A stretch of 64,000 bases of DNA from positions 1,922,001 through 1,986,000 of the forward strand of contig NZ_CP170554.1 in the NCBI RefSeq assembly GCF_042701255.1, in the 5' to 3' direction. The stretch is from Tahibacter sp042701255. GTDB lineage: Bacteria > Pseudomonadota > Gammaproteobacteria > Xanthomonadales > Rhodanobacteraceae. Below, in pieces: positions 45,983 through 55,582 of the stretch. Below the pieces are notes generated by a model. The model was not told the DNA's origin. It made no database searches and worked only from the letters and a program-made list of their open reading frames with translations. The translations under genes and the position numbers were made by a program. Each line of letters starts with the position of its first letter. The first letter of the stretch is position 1.

Positions 45983-46636
45983 TCAGCGCGTCCGCACCAG
46001 CTCCAGCCGTTCGCCGAGTGCTGCGCGCAGCAGGCGCTCGTGGGCTGGACTCGGATCGACGAGCACGGCGCGCGTAGCTGCGGCGAGTATCGGCAGGTCT
46101 GCGTAGCTGTCGCTGTAGCTGATCGACCACGGTGCCTGCACGCCGACCTCGGCCAAGGTCGCGAGCTTGGTCTGGCCATAGTTGTGGCGGCGGGCGCGCA
46201 GGCCGCCGGGACCGAATTCGACCTCGGTGCCCAGCGCGGTCACGCCGTCGACCTCGAGCCGGCGCAGCAGACCCTGCAGCAGATAGTGGGCCGTGCCGCT
46301 GACTACGAGCACGCGGTCGCCGGCCGCGACGTGCTCGCGCAGGCGCGCGATCAACGGCGCGATGACGCGGCCTTCGCGTGCGAGCCAGACCTCGCAGAAC
46401 GTATCGACCTCGGCCTCGAAGCGGGCGCGGTCCAGGCCCAGGGTCAGTGCGCGCGTGAATACCTTGGCGGCCCAGGGCAGGGTGCGCGGGTGACGCAGCA
46501 GAGGCAGCAGCGGCAAGGCGGGCAGGGCAGCGAGCATGCGCCGGCGTCGCTGCATCGTGCGCCAGTGCAGATAGCCGGCGAAGCTGTCGCCGCGCAGCAG
46601 CACGCCGTCGAAGTCGAAGACGACCGTCGCTGTCAT
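45983..46636 (-). CDS. HAD superfamily (phosphoserine phosphatase-like) hydrolase
   Basis: 217 aa. Motif I VVFDFDGVLLRGDS with the nucleophile and acid Asp, motif II VLVVSGTAHYLL, the K in motif III YGQTKLATL, and motif IV YSDSYADLPIL. The cap region between I and II fits the HAD-IB group, near SerB-like phosphatases. The substrate is unknown. Transcribed with clp on the minus strand, 76 bases downstream of it. Confidence 0.88.
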   Translation of the reverse strand: MTATVVFDFDGVLLRGDSFAGYLHWRTMQRRRRMLAALPALPLLPLLRHPRTLPWAAKVFTRALTLGLDRARFEAEVDTFCEVWLAREGRVIAPLIARLREHVAAGDRVLVVSGTAHYLLQGLLRRLEVDGVTALGTEVEFGPGGLRARRHNYGQTKLATLAEVGVQAPWSISYSDSYADLPILAAATRAVLVDPSPAHERLLRAALGERLELVRTR

Positions 46637-46712
46637 CGGGAGGAGGATCGGGAGGCGGATGCCGCGGCCGGATCGACCGGCCGCGACAATGTCCTGGGCG
46701 GGCTGAGCGGGC

Positions 46713-47417
46713 TCAGCGCGTGCCGAGCACGACGATGGTCTTGCCGCTCACCGTGATCATGCCCTGGTCTTCGAGCTGCTTGAGCACGCGGCCGACCATT
46801 TCGCGCGAGCAGCCGACGATGCGGCTGATTTCCTGGCGCGAGATGCGGATCTGGCTGCCCTTGGGATGGGTCATCGCATCGGGCTCCTCGGTCAGGTCGA
46901 TCAAGGTCTTGGCCACGCGGCTGGTCACGTCCATGAAGGCCAGGCGGCTGACCTTGCGCGAGGTGTGCAGCAGTCGGTTCGACAGCTGCGAGCCGATCGC
47001 GAACAGGATCTTGGGGCATTCCGACGAGAGGCTGGTCTCGAACAGGTGGAACAGGCGCTCGTAGCTGATTTCGGCGAGCTCGACCGGCGTGCGCGAGCGC
47101 ACCATGACTTCGCGCCGCGGGGTTTCCACGAACAGGCCCATCTCACCGATGAACTCGCCGCGGTTGATGTAGGCGAGGATCAGCTCGCGGCCTTCCTCGT
47201 CCTCGGTCAGGACGGTCAGCGAGCCGTCGATGATGTAATAAAGAATGTTGGCCGAGTCGCCCGGGCGGATGATGGCCGTCTTGCTCGGGTAGCGCCGTCG
47301 GTGGCACTGGCCCAGGAACCGCTCCATGGCCTGCCGGTCCGGTACCAGCATCGGCGGAGCCTGGACCTTGTTGACGGCCTGTTGCAGGTTGTAACGAAAG
47401 TCGGCGATTTTCTGCAT
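46713..47417 (-). CDS. clp: Clp-type CRP/FNR family transcription regulator
   Basis: 234 aa from the ATG at 47417; the frame is open to a TTG at 47450. The cyclic-nucleotide-binding fold is seen in residues about 40-150 (PGDSANILYYIIDGSLTVL, INRGEFIGEMGLFV, PRREVMVRSRTPVELAEI). The C-terminal winged helix (about 180-230) has SRQEISRIVGCSREMVGRVLKQL. This order, the similarity to Xanthomonas Clp, and the divergent speD neighbour support the call. In Xanthomonas Clp is controlled by cyclic di-GMP rather than cAMP and drives virulence factors; whether that holds here is not known. Confidence 0.9.
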   Translation of the reverse strand: MQKIADFRYNLQQAVNKVQAPPMLVPDRQAMERFLGQCHRRRYPSKTAIIRPGDSANILYYIIDGSLTVLTEDEEGRELILAYINRGEFIGEMGLFVETPRREVMVRSRTPVELAEISYERLFHLFETSLSSECPKILFAIGSQLSNRLLHTSRKVSRLAFMDVTSRVAKTLIDLTEEPDAMTHPKGSQIRISRQEISRIVGCSREMVGRVLKQLEDQGMITVSGKTIVVLGTR

Positions 47418-47653
47418 GCCCGGATGCCCCAATTCCTCTGCGAGCCGCAATCCCCGGCGGCTGACTGTCTATGGCCTGTCCTGGCCGCTGCGAGTTGCGG
47501 CAGGTTCCCCCGAAGCCTGATCCGCGCGAACGCGCATCTTAGTCGAAAGCGGCGTGGCTTAACGAATCCGGCAGCGGCGGTGTAATCCGTAACCCGAATG
47601 GTCCATAATCCGCGCCCTTTCCCCCCACCCCGGCCTGCGCGAGGTATTACGCC

Positions 47654-48445
47654 GTGGTCAAGCCCCTTCCGCGTCTGAAGCTCCAGGGTTTCAACAACCT
47701 GACCAAGGCGCTCAGCTTCAATATCTACGATATCTGTTACGCGGTGACGCCGGAACAGCGCGATCGTTACATCGAGTACATCGATGAGCAGTACGACGCC
47801 GACCGCCTGACCCAGATCCTGACCGACGTGGCCGACATCATCGGCGCGAACATCCTGAACATCGCGCGCCAGGACTACGATCCGCAGGGCGCCTCGGTCA
47901 CGATCCTGATCTCCGAACAGCCGATCATCGACAAGAAGCAGGCAGGCAAGGACGTCATTTCCGACGCGGTCGTCGCTCATCTGGACAAGAGCCACATCAC
48001 GGTCCACACGTATCCGGAAACGCATCCGCACAACGGCATAGCGACGTTCCGCGCGGACATCGACGTGGCCACCTGCGGCGTGATCTCGCCGCTGAAGGCG
48101 CTGAACTACCTGATCGAGAGCTTCGAGTCCGACATCGTCACGATGGACTACCGCGTGCGCGGCTTCACGCGCGACGTGAAGGGCAAGAAGCACTACATCG
48201 ACCACAAGATCAACTCGATCCAGGATTACCTGAGCAAGGGCATCAAGCAGCGCTACGAGATGATCGACGTCAACGTCTATCAGGAAAACATCTTCCACAC
48301 CAAGATGCACGTGAAGGAGTTCCTGCTCGACACCTATCTGTTCGAAGCGAACGCGTCGGACCTGTCGTTCAAGGACCGCATTCGCATCGAGCAGCAGCTC
48401 AAGTACGAGATCGAAGAACTGTTCCACGGCCGCAACCTCGGCTGA
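47654..48445 (+). CDS. speD: S-adenosylmethionine decarboxylase proenzyme
   Basis: 263 aa from the GTG at 47654. Makes decarboxylated AdoMet for spermidine synthesis. It has the E. coli-type SpeD sequence: LDKSHITVHTYPE holds the self-cleavage serine that becomes the pyruvoyl group, followed by the conserved IDVATCGVISPL. A Rho-independent terminator follows. A CATAAT at 47604-47609 may be the -10 of its promoter. Confidence 0.96.
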   Translation: MVKPLPRLKLQGFNNLTKALSFNIYDICYAVTPEQRDRYIEYIDEQYDADRLTQILTDVADIIGANILNIARQDYDPQGASVTILISEQPIIDKKQAGKDVISDAVVAHLDKSHITVHTYPETHPHNGIATFRADIDVATCGVISPLKALNYLIESFESDIVTMDYRVRGFTRDVKGKKHYIDHKINSIQDYLSKGIKQRYEMIDVNVYQENIFHTKMHVKEFLLDTYLFEANASDLSFKDRIRIEQQLKYEIEELFHGRNLG

Positions 48446-48473
48446 GGCGGCGAACATCGGGCAGTCCCCCGAA

Positions 48474-48499
48474 CCCCGGCCCGCAAGGCCGGGGTTTTT
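48474..48499 (+). terminator. Rho-independent terminator after speD
   Basis: Stem CCCCGGCC, loop CGCAA, GGCCGGGG, then five T, 28 bases after the speD stop. Confidence 0.93.
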
Positions 48500-48614
48500 C
48501 GTTGTGCGGCGGCCGCCGGCCGGGGCGGGCCGTCTGCCGCCGTCGTAACGGTTCGCTGCCGACTCGCCTGCTAGCATCGGCGCGCCCGCTTTCCGTCATC
48601 CCGGTGCGCTCGCC

Positions 48615-51173
48615 ATGCCGTTCCGTATCGCCTGCCTGACTGTCCGTGCCGCGCTGCTGCTGGCCGTCGTTGCGCCTGCTGCCGCCGCGCCCTACGCCCT
48701 GCTCAAGCTGGAGCCGTCCGCCGCCGCCGCGGACACGCCCGAAGTGCCGGCCGATACCGACGACGAGGTCGCGCGCAAGATCCATGCGCAGCTGCGCGCC
48801 GCGCCCGGCAGCGAGGCGGCGCGATTGCCGGCGGCGCTGGCCGGCGACGATCGCGTGCTCGTCGAGCTGCGCTTCCGCGCCGATGCCGGGCTCGCACGCG
48901 CCGAGCAGGCGCTGACGCGCGCGTCGGCCGACGTGCGCAACGTGCTGGCCGCCGACCGCATCGAGGCCAGCCTGCCGCGCGACCAGCTCTACGATCTGGC
49001 CCGCGACGACGACGTCGTCAGCATCGTGCCCGCACGCCTCGTGCGGCCGCTGATCGGCAGCCGCACCAGCGAAGGCGTCGCGGCCGGCCGCGCCAATCTC
49101 TGGCAGAGCAACGTGCCGGCGCTGGACGGCAGCGGCATCGTCATCGCGATGGTCGACAGCTTCAACAACGTCGGCAACAGGATCGGCCAGCTCCAGTCCA
49201 GCCAGGACTGGCCGCCGGGCGCACGCATCACCCTGCTCGACTACAAGACGTTCGCGACGGCGCCGGCGGGCTGCTCGCCGTCCACGTTCGGCTGCCTGGC
49301 CGTGCCGCACGGCAACGCGACGACTGAGATCGCCTACGACGTCGCGCCCGGTGCGAACTTCCGCGCCTACGACACGGTGACCGTCGGCGACTGGCGCCGC
49401 GCGATTCTCGATGCGGCCAATCTGACCGCGGCCGGCGCCTCCGGCGGCAACGTGCGCGCGCAGATCATCTCTGCATCGCTCGGCGCGCCGCTGGACGGCA
49501 AGGGTGACGGCACGGCCCTGCCCGGATCGATCGCCGAAGCCGCGGGCTGGGCGCGCAATCGCGGCGTGCTCGTCGTCAACGCGGCCGGCAACGAACGTCA
49601 GCAGCATTGGGACGGCCTGTTCACCGCGGCCTCCGGCGGCAACGGCTTCCACACCTGGACCGGTTCGAACACGATCTACAACCCGTTCGGCAACGGCAGC
49701 GGCTCGGCCTACTGCATTCCGGCCGGCGAGACCATTGCCGTGGACCTGTACTGGAACAACTGGGTCTCGCCGGGCGCCAACCGCAACTACGATCTGTATC
49801 TGTACCGGCGCAGCAGCTCTTCGGTCTGGGAAGCGCTGCCGGTCGCCCAGTCGACTCTGGCGCAAAGCGGCGGCACCGGACAGACGCCGCAGGAGCAGAT
49901 CGTCTACACCGCGAGCGGCACGACCAGCGGCTGTCCGGCCAACAGCGCCGTGTTCGGCGTCGCGATCGTGCGCGTCGCCGGCACGACGACGCGCGAGAAC
50001 CTCGAAGTGTTCGCGAACATTCCGCTGGACACGCGCGTGACGTCGAGCAGCCTGAGCTTCCCGGCGGATTCGCCCAACGTGCTCAGCGTCGCCGCGATCA
50101 ACGTCGCCACGGCCGGCACGACGCCGCAGGAGCCGTTCAGTTCGGAAGGTCCGGTGCTCGCGGCCGGCGGTGGACTGCCGTCGACGATTCCGGCCACCGA
50201 TCCCAACCTCAAACCCGATCTCGCGAGCTTCGACAACGTCAGCACCGTGAGCTACGGCGTCGGCGGAACCAACCCGATTCCGGCGACGAGCTTCACCGGC
50301 ACTTCCGCGGCGACGCCGCACGTGGCCGGCATGGCCGCGCTGCTGATGCAGCGCAACGGCAAGCCGACGACGGCGGCGCAGCTGGACACCTTGATCGTGA
50401 CGCCGCTGCGCGACCTCGCCGCGACCGGCAGCAACGATCTCGGCACCAGCGGCCGCGACTATCAATACGGCTACGGCCGCCTGCGCTTCCAGCGCGAAAC
50501 CTCGCTGGCCTTCGTGCAACAGCCCGGCACGACCGCGGTCAACGCGGCGATCACGCCGGCCGTCAGCGTGCGTGTGCTCGACGACGAAGGCAAACTCGTG
50601 CCGAACGGCCTGCTCGCCGCGGCGAACGTCGCGCTCGGCAACGATCCGAACGGCGGCAGCGCGGTGCTCAGCAACGGCGGCAGTACATCGCTGGTGCAGG
50701 GCGTGGCGAGCTGGAACAACCTGCGCATCAGTCTAGGCGGCAGCGGCTATACCTTGCGCGCCAGCGGCGGCAGCCTGCCGACGACGGACAGCAATGCGTT
50801 CAACGTGACGACCGGCGCGGCCGCGGTGCTGGCTTTCGGCCAGGAGCCGGTGACGACTCAGGCCGGCGCGGTCATGCCGGCGATCACGGTGCGCGTGCTC
50901 GACAACGCCGGCAATCTCGTGACCAGCGACAACGCGACCCAGGTGCGGCTCGTGCGCTCGACCTGCACGACCGACATCGTCGGCGGCGGCGGTCCGGTCA
51001 CCGCGGTCAACGGCATTGCGACGTTTTCCAATGTGATTCTGTATACACCGGGCACCGGCCTGCGCCTGCAGGCCATGGCCAGCGGCCGCAGCAACGACGT
51101 CAGCAGCGCGTTTGCGACGAGCGCGAACGCGGATCTCATCTTCCGCTCGACCTTCAATACCTGTCTGCCCTGA
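48615..51173 (+). CDS. Secreted S8 (subtilisin-like) peptidase with Ig-like tail
   Basis: 852 aa with a signal peptide (MPFRIACLTVRAALLLAVVAPAAA). Catalytic residues: Asp in IVIAMVDSFNN, His in VPHGNATTEIAYD, Ser in FTGTSAATPHVAGMAAL. The core is less typical than in the 20682-23459 protease: the His site lacks the usual HGTH form. The last 200 residues hold two repeats of a beta-sandwich of the 'QPxxTxAGAxMPAITVRVLDxxGNLVTS' pattern seen in cell-surface proteins. The C-terminus reads ADLIFRSTFNTCLP, a divergent form of the F-x-D-G-F tag. Confidence 0.88.
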   Translation: MPFRIACLTVRAALLLAVVAPAAAAPYALLKLEPSAAAADTPEVPADTDDEVARKIHAQLRAAPGSEAARLPAALAGDDRVLVELRFRADAGLARAEQALTRASADVRNVLAADRIEASLPRDQLYDLARDDDVVSIVPARLVRPLIGSRTSEGVAAGRANLWQSNVPALDGSGIVIAMVDSFNNVGNRIGQLQSSQDWPPGARITLLDYKTFATAPAGCSPSTFGCLAVPHGNATTEIAYDVAPGANFRAYDTVTVGDWRRAILDAANLTAAGASGGNVRAQIISASLGAPLDGKGDGTALPGSIAEAAGWARNRGVLVVNAAGNERQQHWDGLFTAASGGNGFHTWTGSNTIYNPFGNGSGSAYCIPAGETIAVDLYWNNWVSPGANRNYDLYLYRRSSSSVWEALPVAQSTLAQSGGTGQTPQEQIVYTASGTTSGCPANSAVFGVAIVRVAGTTTRENLEVFANIPLDTRVTSSSLSFPADSPNVLSVAAINVATAGTTPQEPFSSEGPVLAAGGGLPSTIPATDPNLKPDLASFDNVSTVSYGVGGTNPIPATSFTGTSAATPHVAGMAALLMQRNGKPTTAAQLDTLIVTPLRDLAATGSNDLGTSGRDYQYGYGRLRFQRETSLAFVQQPGTTAVNAAITPAVSVRVLDDEGKLVPNGLLAAANVALGNDPNGGSAVLSNGGSTSLVQGVASWNNLRISLGGSGYTLRASGGSLPTTDSNAFNVTTGAAAVLAFGQEPVTTQAGAVMPAITVRVLDNAGNLVTSDNATQVRLVRSTCTTDIVGGGGPVTAVNGIATFSNVILYTPGTGLRLQAMASGRSNDVSSAFATSANADLIFRSTFNTCLP

Positions 51174-51179
51174 GTGCTG

Positions 51180-51216
51180 CCGGGCATCGCGGACCTGCGG
51201 TCGCGGCGATGCCCGG
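51180..51216. terminator. Bidirectional hairpin between convergent genes
   Basis: CCGGGCATCGC at 51180-51190 pairs perfectly with 51206-51216 across a 15-base loop, 6 bases after the protease stop and just before the convergent gene. No T-tract on the plus strand. Confidence 0.6.
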
Positions 51217-51224
51217 TGCCGGCC

Positions 51225-52088
51225 TCACTCGCCGCTCGTGTCGATCAGTCCGTCGGCCTCGGCGACGTAGCCGCTCGCGGCCTGCATGGCCGCCAGCGCC
51301 AGATCGGCCGCGCGATAGGCTTCCGCGTACTGGCCCGAGCGGGCGTAGCGTGTGGCCGTCGCGAGCTGGCCGTCGACCGTGTTCAGCCGTGCGGTCGCGG
51401 CATCTTCGACGAAGCGCAACGCGGCTTCGCGATCCGGCAGGTCCGTGCGACGGCGCAGCGCGGTGCGCGCGGCCAGATCGCCGGCCAGTTCAGCCGCATC
51501 CGCCTGCAGCTGCTGCGCCAGCGCGAACGCACGCGGCTGCAATGCGCTGTCGACGAGCTGCGCCTTCAGAGTGCCGATCTGCTGCGGCATGCCGACGAAC
51601 TTCGCCACGTTGATCGTATACGGCAGCTGCGGAATCGTCAGCGGCTTGATCTGGCCGAACTTGTCGATCCAGCGGCTGCCGTGGAAGGTTTCGAGCTCGA
51701 CGTATTCGAGCGGGAAGCTGTTCGGGTTCGGCGGCAGATAGTCGTCCTTGTTGCCGGCATTGCGCTCGACGACGATGGCCGTCGGATACGGACAGCCGGC
51801 GCGCGGCAGCCAGACATCGACGGTCTGGTCGGGATTCAGACCGGATTTCTGATGCGTGAAAGCGATCCAGGTCAGCGTCCCGGCGCTGTAGATGCGCCGG
51901 CCGCAGGCATAGGCCGGAGGAATGACTTCCATCGCGTTGCCGTTGATCCAGGTTCGGCCGAAGTCCGGGTCCAGTGTCGTGCCTTCGCCGTAGCCGACGA
52001 GCAGCGAACTCGTGCCGGCGGCCATGGCCGTGCCGCCGTTCGCGGCGGCGAGCAGCAGGGCGCTGATGAGCAGGGTCTTGTGGAACAT
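51225..52088 (-). CDS. Secreted hypothetical protein
   Basis: 287 aa from the ATG at 52088 (GAGG 6 bases upstream). Signal peptide MFHKTLLISALLLAAANGGTAMA. The front half is beta-rich with two cysteines (YACGRR, AGCPYP); the back half (about 190-280) is helical and Ala-rich, with TPR-like heptads. No family recognised. Confidence 0.75.
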   Translation of the reverse strand: MFHKTLLISALLLAAANGGTAMAAGTSSLLVGYGEGTTLDPDFGRTWINGNAMEVIPPAYACGRRIYSAGTLTWIAFTHQKSGLNPDQTVDVWLPRAGCPYPTAIVVERNAGNKDDYLPPNPNSFPLEYVELETFHGSRWIDKFGQIKPLTIPQLPYTINVAKFVGMPQQIGTLKAQLVDSALQPRAFALAQQLQADAAELAGDLAARTALRRRTDLPDREAALRFVEDAATARLNTVDGQLATATRYARSGQYAEAYRAADLALAAMQAASGYVAEADGLIDTSGE

Positions 52089-52419
52089 GACGCACCTCGT
52101 GATGTGTGAAAGGGATGATCCGTCGAGGATCATCGGCACATACGCGGTGCTTGCGGATCAGGGATCACGCAGTCTGTAAAAAATGCACAGGCGGCGCATG
52201 TGAAAAAATCACGATGCGCGACGGGTTCTGCTGATCGAGTCCGTTCTTTCACTGGGCGTTGCCTGAAGCCGCAGATTCTGACGGCTTCGAACGCCCCGCG
52301 AGTCGGAACGCAGCAGGCGCGACTCGTCCGGAAACCGTAGGTGCGGGATCGGCGACGTCGCCGTCGTGCGCAGTCGGCGGGCGCGACGGATCCGTCCGCC
52401 CGCCGATGCGAACGCTGCT
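52089..52419 (-). other. 331-base intergenic region with a family D repeat
   Basis: Lies between coq7 and the secreted protein gene, both minus. It has the family D unit at 52256-52296; the rest shows no gene. The AT-rich stretch around 52160-52210 may hold the promoter of the secreted protein gene. Confidence 0.4.
52256..52296 (-). repeat. Dispersed repeat, family D
   Basis: On the minus strand this reads GGGCGTTCGAAGCCGTCAGA then ATCTGCGGCTTCAGGCAACG. It matches the unit at 44826-44866 with one mismatch over the first 21 bases and weaker similarity after that. Two copies were seen. Confidence 0.6.
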
Positions 52420-53070
52420 TCAGATCCGATAGACGACGGTCTTCATCGCCGTCGCGGCCAGGCGCATGAGATCCGGAATCGGTCGCGGCAACAGCCGCGC
52501 GCCCGCGGACAAGGCGTGCTCCGCATGACGTACTTCGTCGTCCTTCATGACTGCGACGATGGCGCGGCTGCGCGCATCCTGCGCCGGCAGGCCGTTGCGG
52601 TCGAGGTGTTCGTCCAGATGCGCTTCGACCTGGCGTTCGGTCTCCACGACGAAGCCGAGATTCCAGCCGTCGCCGCGCAGTCCCGCGGCCAGGCCGAGCG
52701 CATAGGCGCCGGCATACCAGAACGGGTTGAACAGGCTCGGGCGACTGTCGAGCTCCTGCAGCCGGTCGTGACACCAGGACAGATGATCGGTTTCTTCCTG
52801 CGCCGCATCGAGCAGCTGCGTGCGCGTGGCGGCATCGCGCGCGACGGCAGCCTGCCCCAGGTACAAGGCCTGTGCGCAGACCTCGCCGGTGTGGTTGATG
52901 CGCATGAGGCCGGCGGCGCGGCGGCGTTCTGTTTCGTCGAGCTCGGCCGCGGGCAGGTCGCCGGCCGGATTCGGCCTCGCCGCATGTGCCTGCGCGCCGA
53001 GCGAGGTGCCGAGCGCGTGTTCCAACTGGTCGAGGATGCGGTCGATGCGGCTGTAGTGGCGTGTGAACAT
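52420..53070 (-). CDS. coq7: Coq7-type 2-polyprenyl-3-methyl-6-methoxy-1,4-benzoquinone monooxygenase
   Basis: 216 aa from the ATG at 53070 (GAGAG 7 bases upstream). Hydroxylates the ubiquinone precursor. The di-iron carboxylate ligands are seen in MRINHTGEVCAQ, DAAQEETDHLSW, ETERQVEAHLDEH and KDDEVRHAEHA. It replaces the flavin-type UbiF in many bacteria. It is encoded 22 bases after the Fe-S protein gene, so is likely cotranscribed with it. Confidence 0.95.
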   Translation of the reverse strand: MFTRHYSRIDRILDQLEHALGTSLGAQAHAARPNPAGDLPAAELDETERRRAAGLMRINHTGEVCAQALYLGQAAVARDAATRTQLLDAAQEETDHLSWCHDRLQELDSRPSLFNPFWYAGAYALGLAAGLRGDGWNLGFVVETERQVEAHLDEHLDRNGLPAQDARSRAIVAVMKDDEVRHAEHALSAGARLLPRPIPDLMRLAATAMKTVVYRI

Positions 53071-53092
53071 GGCAGTCTCTCGCAAGGAAAAA

Positions 53093-54361
53093 TCAATGCG
53101 CGCCGGCAGCACGCGATACGGCCGGGGTAGGGGCCGCAGCACGGTCTTTCAACTGGCGCGCGAGCAGGGTGATCGGATGCACGACGTCGATGCTGCGTCC
53201 GCGTTCGCGCAGGCCGTTGGCCAGATGCAGGCGGCAGCCGATGTTGCTCGTCAGCAGCAGGCTCGCGCCGCTGCGTTCGAGCTGATCGATGCGCTCGTCG
53301 CGCAGCGCATCGGCCATCGCCGGATAGCGCAGGAAATGACTGCCGCCGGCGCCGCAGCAGCGCGGCTGTTCGGGCAGTTCGACGAGGTCGAGCTGCGGAA
53401 TACGCGCGAGCAGTGCGGAAGTTGCCGCCACCGCGCGCACCGTATTGTTCAACGAGCACGGCTTGTGCACGGCGACGCGCTGCGCCGATGGCGCAAAGAT
53501 CAGATCGGCCAGTTGCGCGTCGGCGGCGAGGAACTCGCCGATCTCGCGCACGGCGATGCCGCTGTCGGCCAAGGCGAGATCACGCAGGCTCGCATAGCAG
53601 CCCGATGCGCTGATCAGCACGGTCACGACGCCGGCATCGATGAAGGCCTGGCGTGTAGGCGCTGCGATCGATGCGGCGATCTCGCGATGTCCGGCCTGCA
53701 GCGACAGTGCGCCGCAGCAGCCTTGTGCCGCGGGTTCGACGATCGTATAGCCCAGCGCCGTCAGCAGCCGTCGCGCGGCGGCATGCGTATCGCGATCGAA
53801 GGCCGAAGCCATGCAGCCGAGGAACAGACCGATGCGGTCCCGCTCGCCGGAAGCCGGTTTCGGCGACGACAGCCCCGCCGTCGACGGCAGCGGCGGTATC
53901 TGCGCGATCCAGCGGCGCCAGACACCTGCGCCGCTGCGGCGGGCCAGCGGCGCGAGCCAGCGCGACAGGCCGAGGCGATCGCCAAGCAAAGCGAGTACAC
54001 GCAACAGGCGCGGCCGCGCGACCAATCCATAAAGGAGACGTTGCTGCCGGTCCGGTGCCGGTGCGTCGTGTTCGCGATGCAGGCTCAGCAGGCGGCCATA
54101 CTGCACGCCGGATGGGCAGGCGCGCTCACACGACAGACAGCTCAGACAGTGGTCGAGATGGCCGGCAGAATCCGCATCCGGCGGAAGCTGGCCCTCGGCC
54201 ATGGCCTTGATCAATGAAATGCGGCCGCGCGGCGATTCCGCTTCGGTACGCGCGACGCGATAGGTCGGGCAGGCCGGCAGGCACAGCCCGCAGAGCACGC
54301 ACTGGTCGGTCAGGTCGACGAGATCGGCAGCGGAAGGACGGACGGGGGGGCTGGCGTACAT
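53093..54361 (-). CDS. GlcF-like iron-sulfur (CCG-domain) oxidoreductase subunit
   Basis: 422 aa. Two 4Fe-4S sites in the N-terminus (CVLCGLCLPACPTY and CLSCLSCERACPSG), then two CCG domains (GCMASAFD..., EPAAQGCCGALSL; HKPCSLNNTVR, PRCCGAGGSHFL). This is the architecture of glycolate oxidase subunit GlcF and relatives. No glcD or glcE lies beside it, so the electron donor and substrate cannot be named. It is the first gene of the pair with coq7. Confidence 0.9.
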   Translation of the reverse strand: MYASPPVRPSAADLVDLTDQCVLCGLCLPACPTYRVARTEAESPRGRISLIKAMAEGQLPPDADSAGHLDHCLSCLSCERACPSGVQYGRLLSLHREHDAPAPDRQQRLLYGLVARPRLLRVLALLGDRLGLSRWLAPLARRSGAGVWRRWIAQIPPLPSTAGLSSPKPASGERDRIGLFLGCMASAFDRDTHAAARRLLTALGYTIVEPAAQGCCGALSLQAGHREIAASIAAPTRQAFIDAGVVTVLISASGCYASLRDLALADSGIAVREIGEFLAADAQLADLIFAPSAQRVAVHKPCSLNNTVRAVAATSALLARIPQLDLVELPEQPRCCGAGGSHFLRYPAMADALRDERIDQLERSGASLLLTSNIGCRLHLANGLRERGRSIDVVHPITLLARQLKDRAAAPTPAVSRAAGAH

Positions 54362-54431
54362 GTCGGATCATGCTAGCATTCGCGCCCCCCGGCGGACTGC
54401 CGGGTCAAGGCCGGACCCAGCGGCCCAGGGC

Positions 54432-54460
54432 TTGCGCCCTCGGGCATCAGCCGCTATCAT
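54432..54460 (+). promoter_or_regulatory. Sigma-70-type promoter of the rplM-rpsI operon
   Basis: TTGCGC (54432-54437), 17-base spacer, TATCAT (54455-54460), about 42 bases before the rplM start. Good spacing and both boxes close to consensus. Confidence 0.65.
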
Positions 54461-54502
54461 CCCGCGCCTTTCCCTGCCCCTTCTGGCACAAGGTTTCTTG
54501 TC

Positions 54503-54931
<429 letters not shown>

Positions 54932-54951
54932 AATCCGCAGGAATAGAGCAC

Positions 54952-55344
54952 ATGGCACTGCAACAGAACTACGGCACCGGCCGCCGCAAGACCTCCGCCG
55001 CTCGCGTGTTCCTGCGTCCGGGCACCGGCAACATCACGGTGAACGGCAAGACCCTCGACACGTTCTTCGGCCGCGAAACCGCCCGCATGATCGTGCGTCA
55101 GCCGCTGGAACTGCTCAACGTCGTCGAGAAGTTCGACATCCTCGTCACCGTTGAAGGCGGCGGCACCACCGGCCAGGCCGGCGCGATCCGTCTCGGCATC
55201 TCGCGCGCCCTGACCGAATACGACGAAAACCTCAAGTCGCCGCTGCGCAAGGCCGGTTTCATGACCCGGGATGCGCGCGAAGTCGAGCGTAAGAAGGTCG
55301 GCCTGCACAAAGCCCGCCGCGCCACCCAGTTCTCGAAGCGCTAA
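54952..55344 (+). CDS. rpsI: 30S ribosomal protein S9
   Basis: 130 aa from the ATG at 54952. Starts MALQQNYGTGRRKTSAARV and ends with the conserved basic KARRATQFSKR tail that reaches the tRNA in the P site. Second gene of the rplM operon. Confidence 0.99.
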   Translation: MALQQNYGTGRRKTSAARVFLRPGTGNITVNGKTLDTFFGRETARMIVRQPLELLNVVEKFDILVTVEGGGTTGQAGAIRLGISRALTEYDENLKSPLRKAGFMTRDAREVERKKVGLHKARRATQFSKR

Positions 55345-55416
55345 TCGCGCCTCGACGGAGCAGGATGCTCCGAACGCAACGCGCATCCGGTCAGAGCGCG
55401 CGTTGCTGCAAGTTGA

Positions 55417-55490
55417 TGGGAGATCGTCTAACGGTAGGACAACGGACTCTGACTCCGTTTATCTAGGTTCGAATCCTAGTCTCCCAGCCA
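55417..55490 (+). tRNA. tRNA-Gln (anticodon CUG)
   Basis: 74 bases including encoded CCA. Acceptor TGGGAGA pairs with TCTCCCA, D arm GTC-TAACGGTAG-GAC, anticodon arm ACGGA-CTCTGAC-TCCGT with anticodon CTG, T arm CTAGG-TTCGAAT-CCTAG. All stems pair fully. Confidence 0.97.
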
Positions 55491-55498
55491 TCACGTCT

Positions 55499-55525
55499 AA
55501 GCCCTTGAGAAATCAAGGGCTTTTT
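55499..55525 (+). terminator. Terminator after tRNA-Gln
   Basis: Stem AAGCCCTTGA, loop GAAA, TCAAGGGCTT and further T, 9 bases after the tRNA. A strong intrinsic terminator; it lies in the possible attachment region before the integrase. Confidence 0.92.
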
Positions 55526-55582
55526 CGTTTTTCGGGCTTTTCCCGTCTCGCACACGCGACTCGCACACATTGGAGCGCTGAA

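Noticed and set aside
48399..50519. 706-codon antisense ORF over the second subtilase
   Set aside because: No domain, no ribosome site, and it covers the speD end and terminator.
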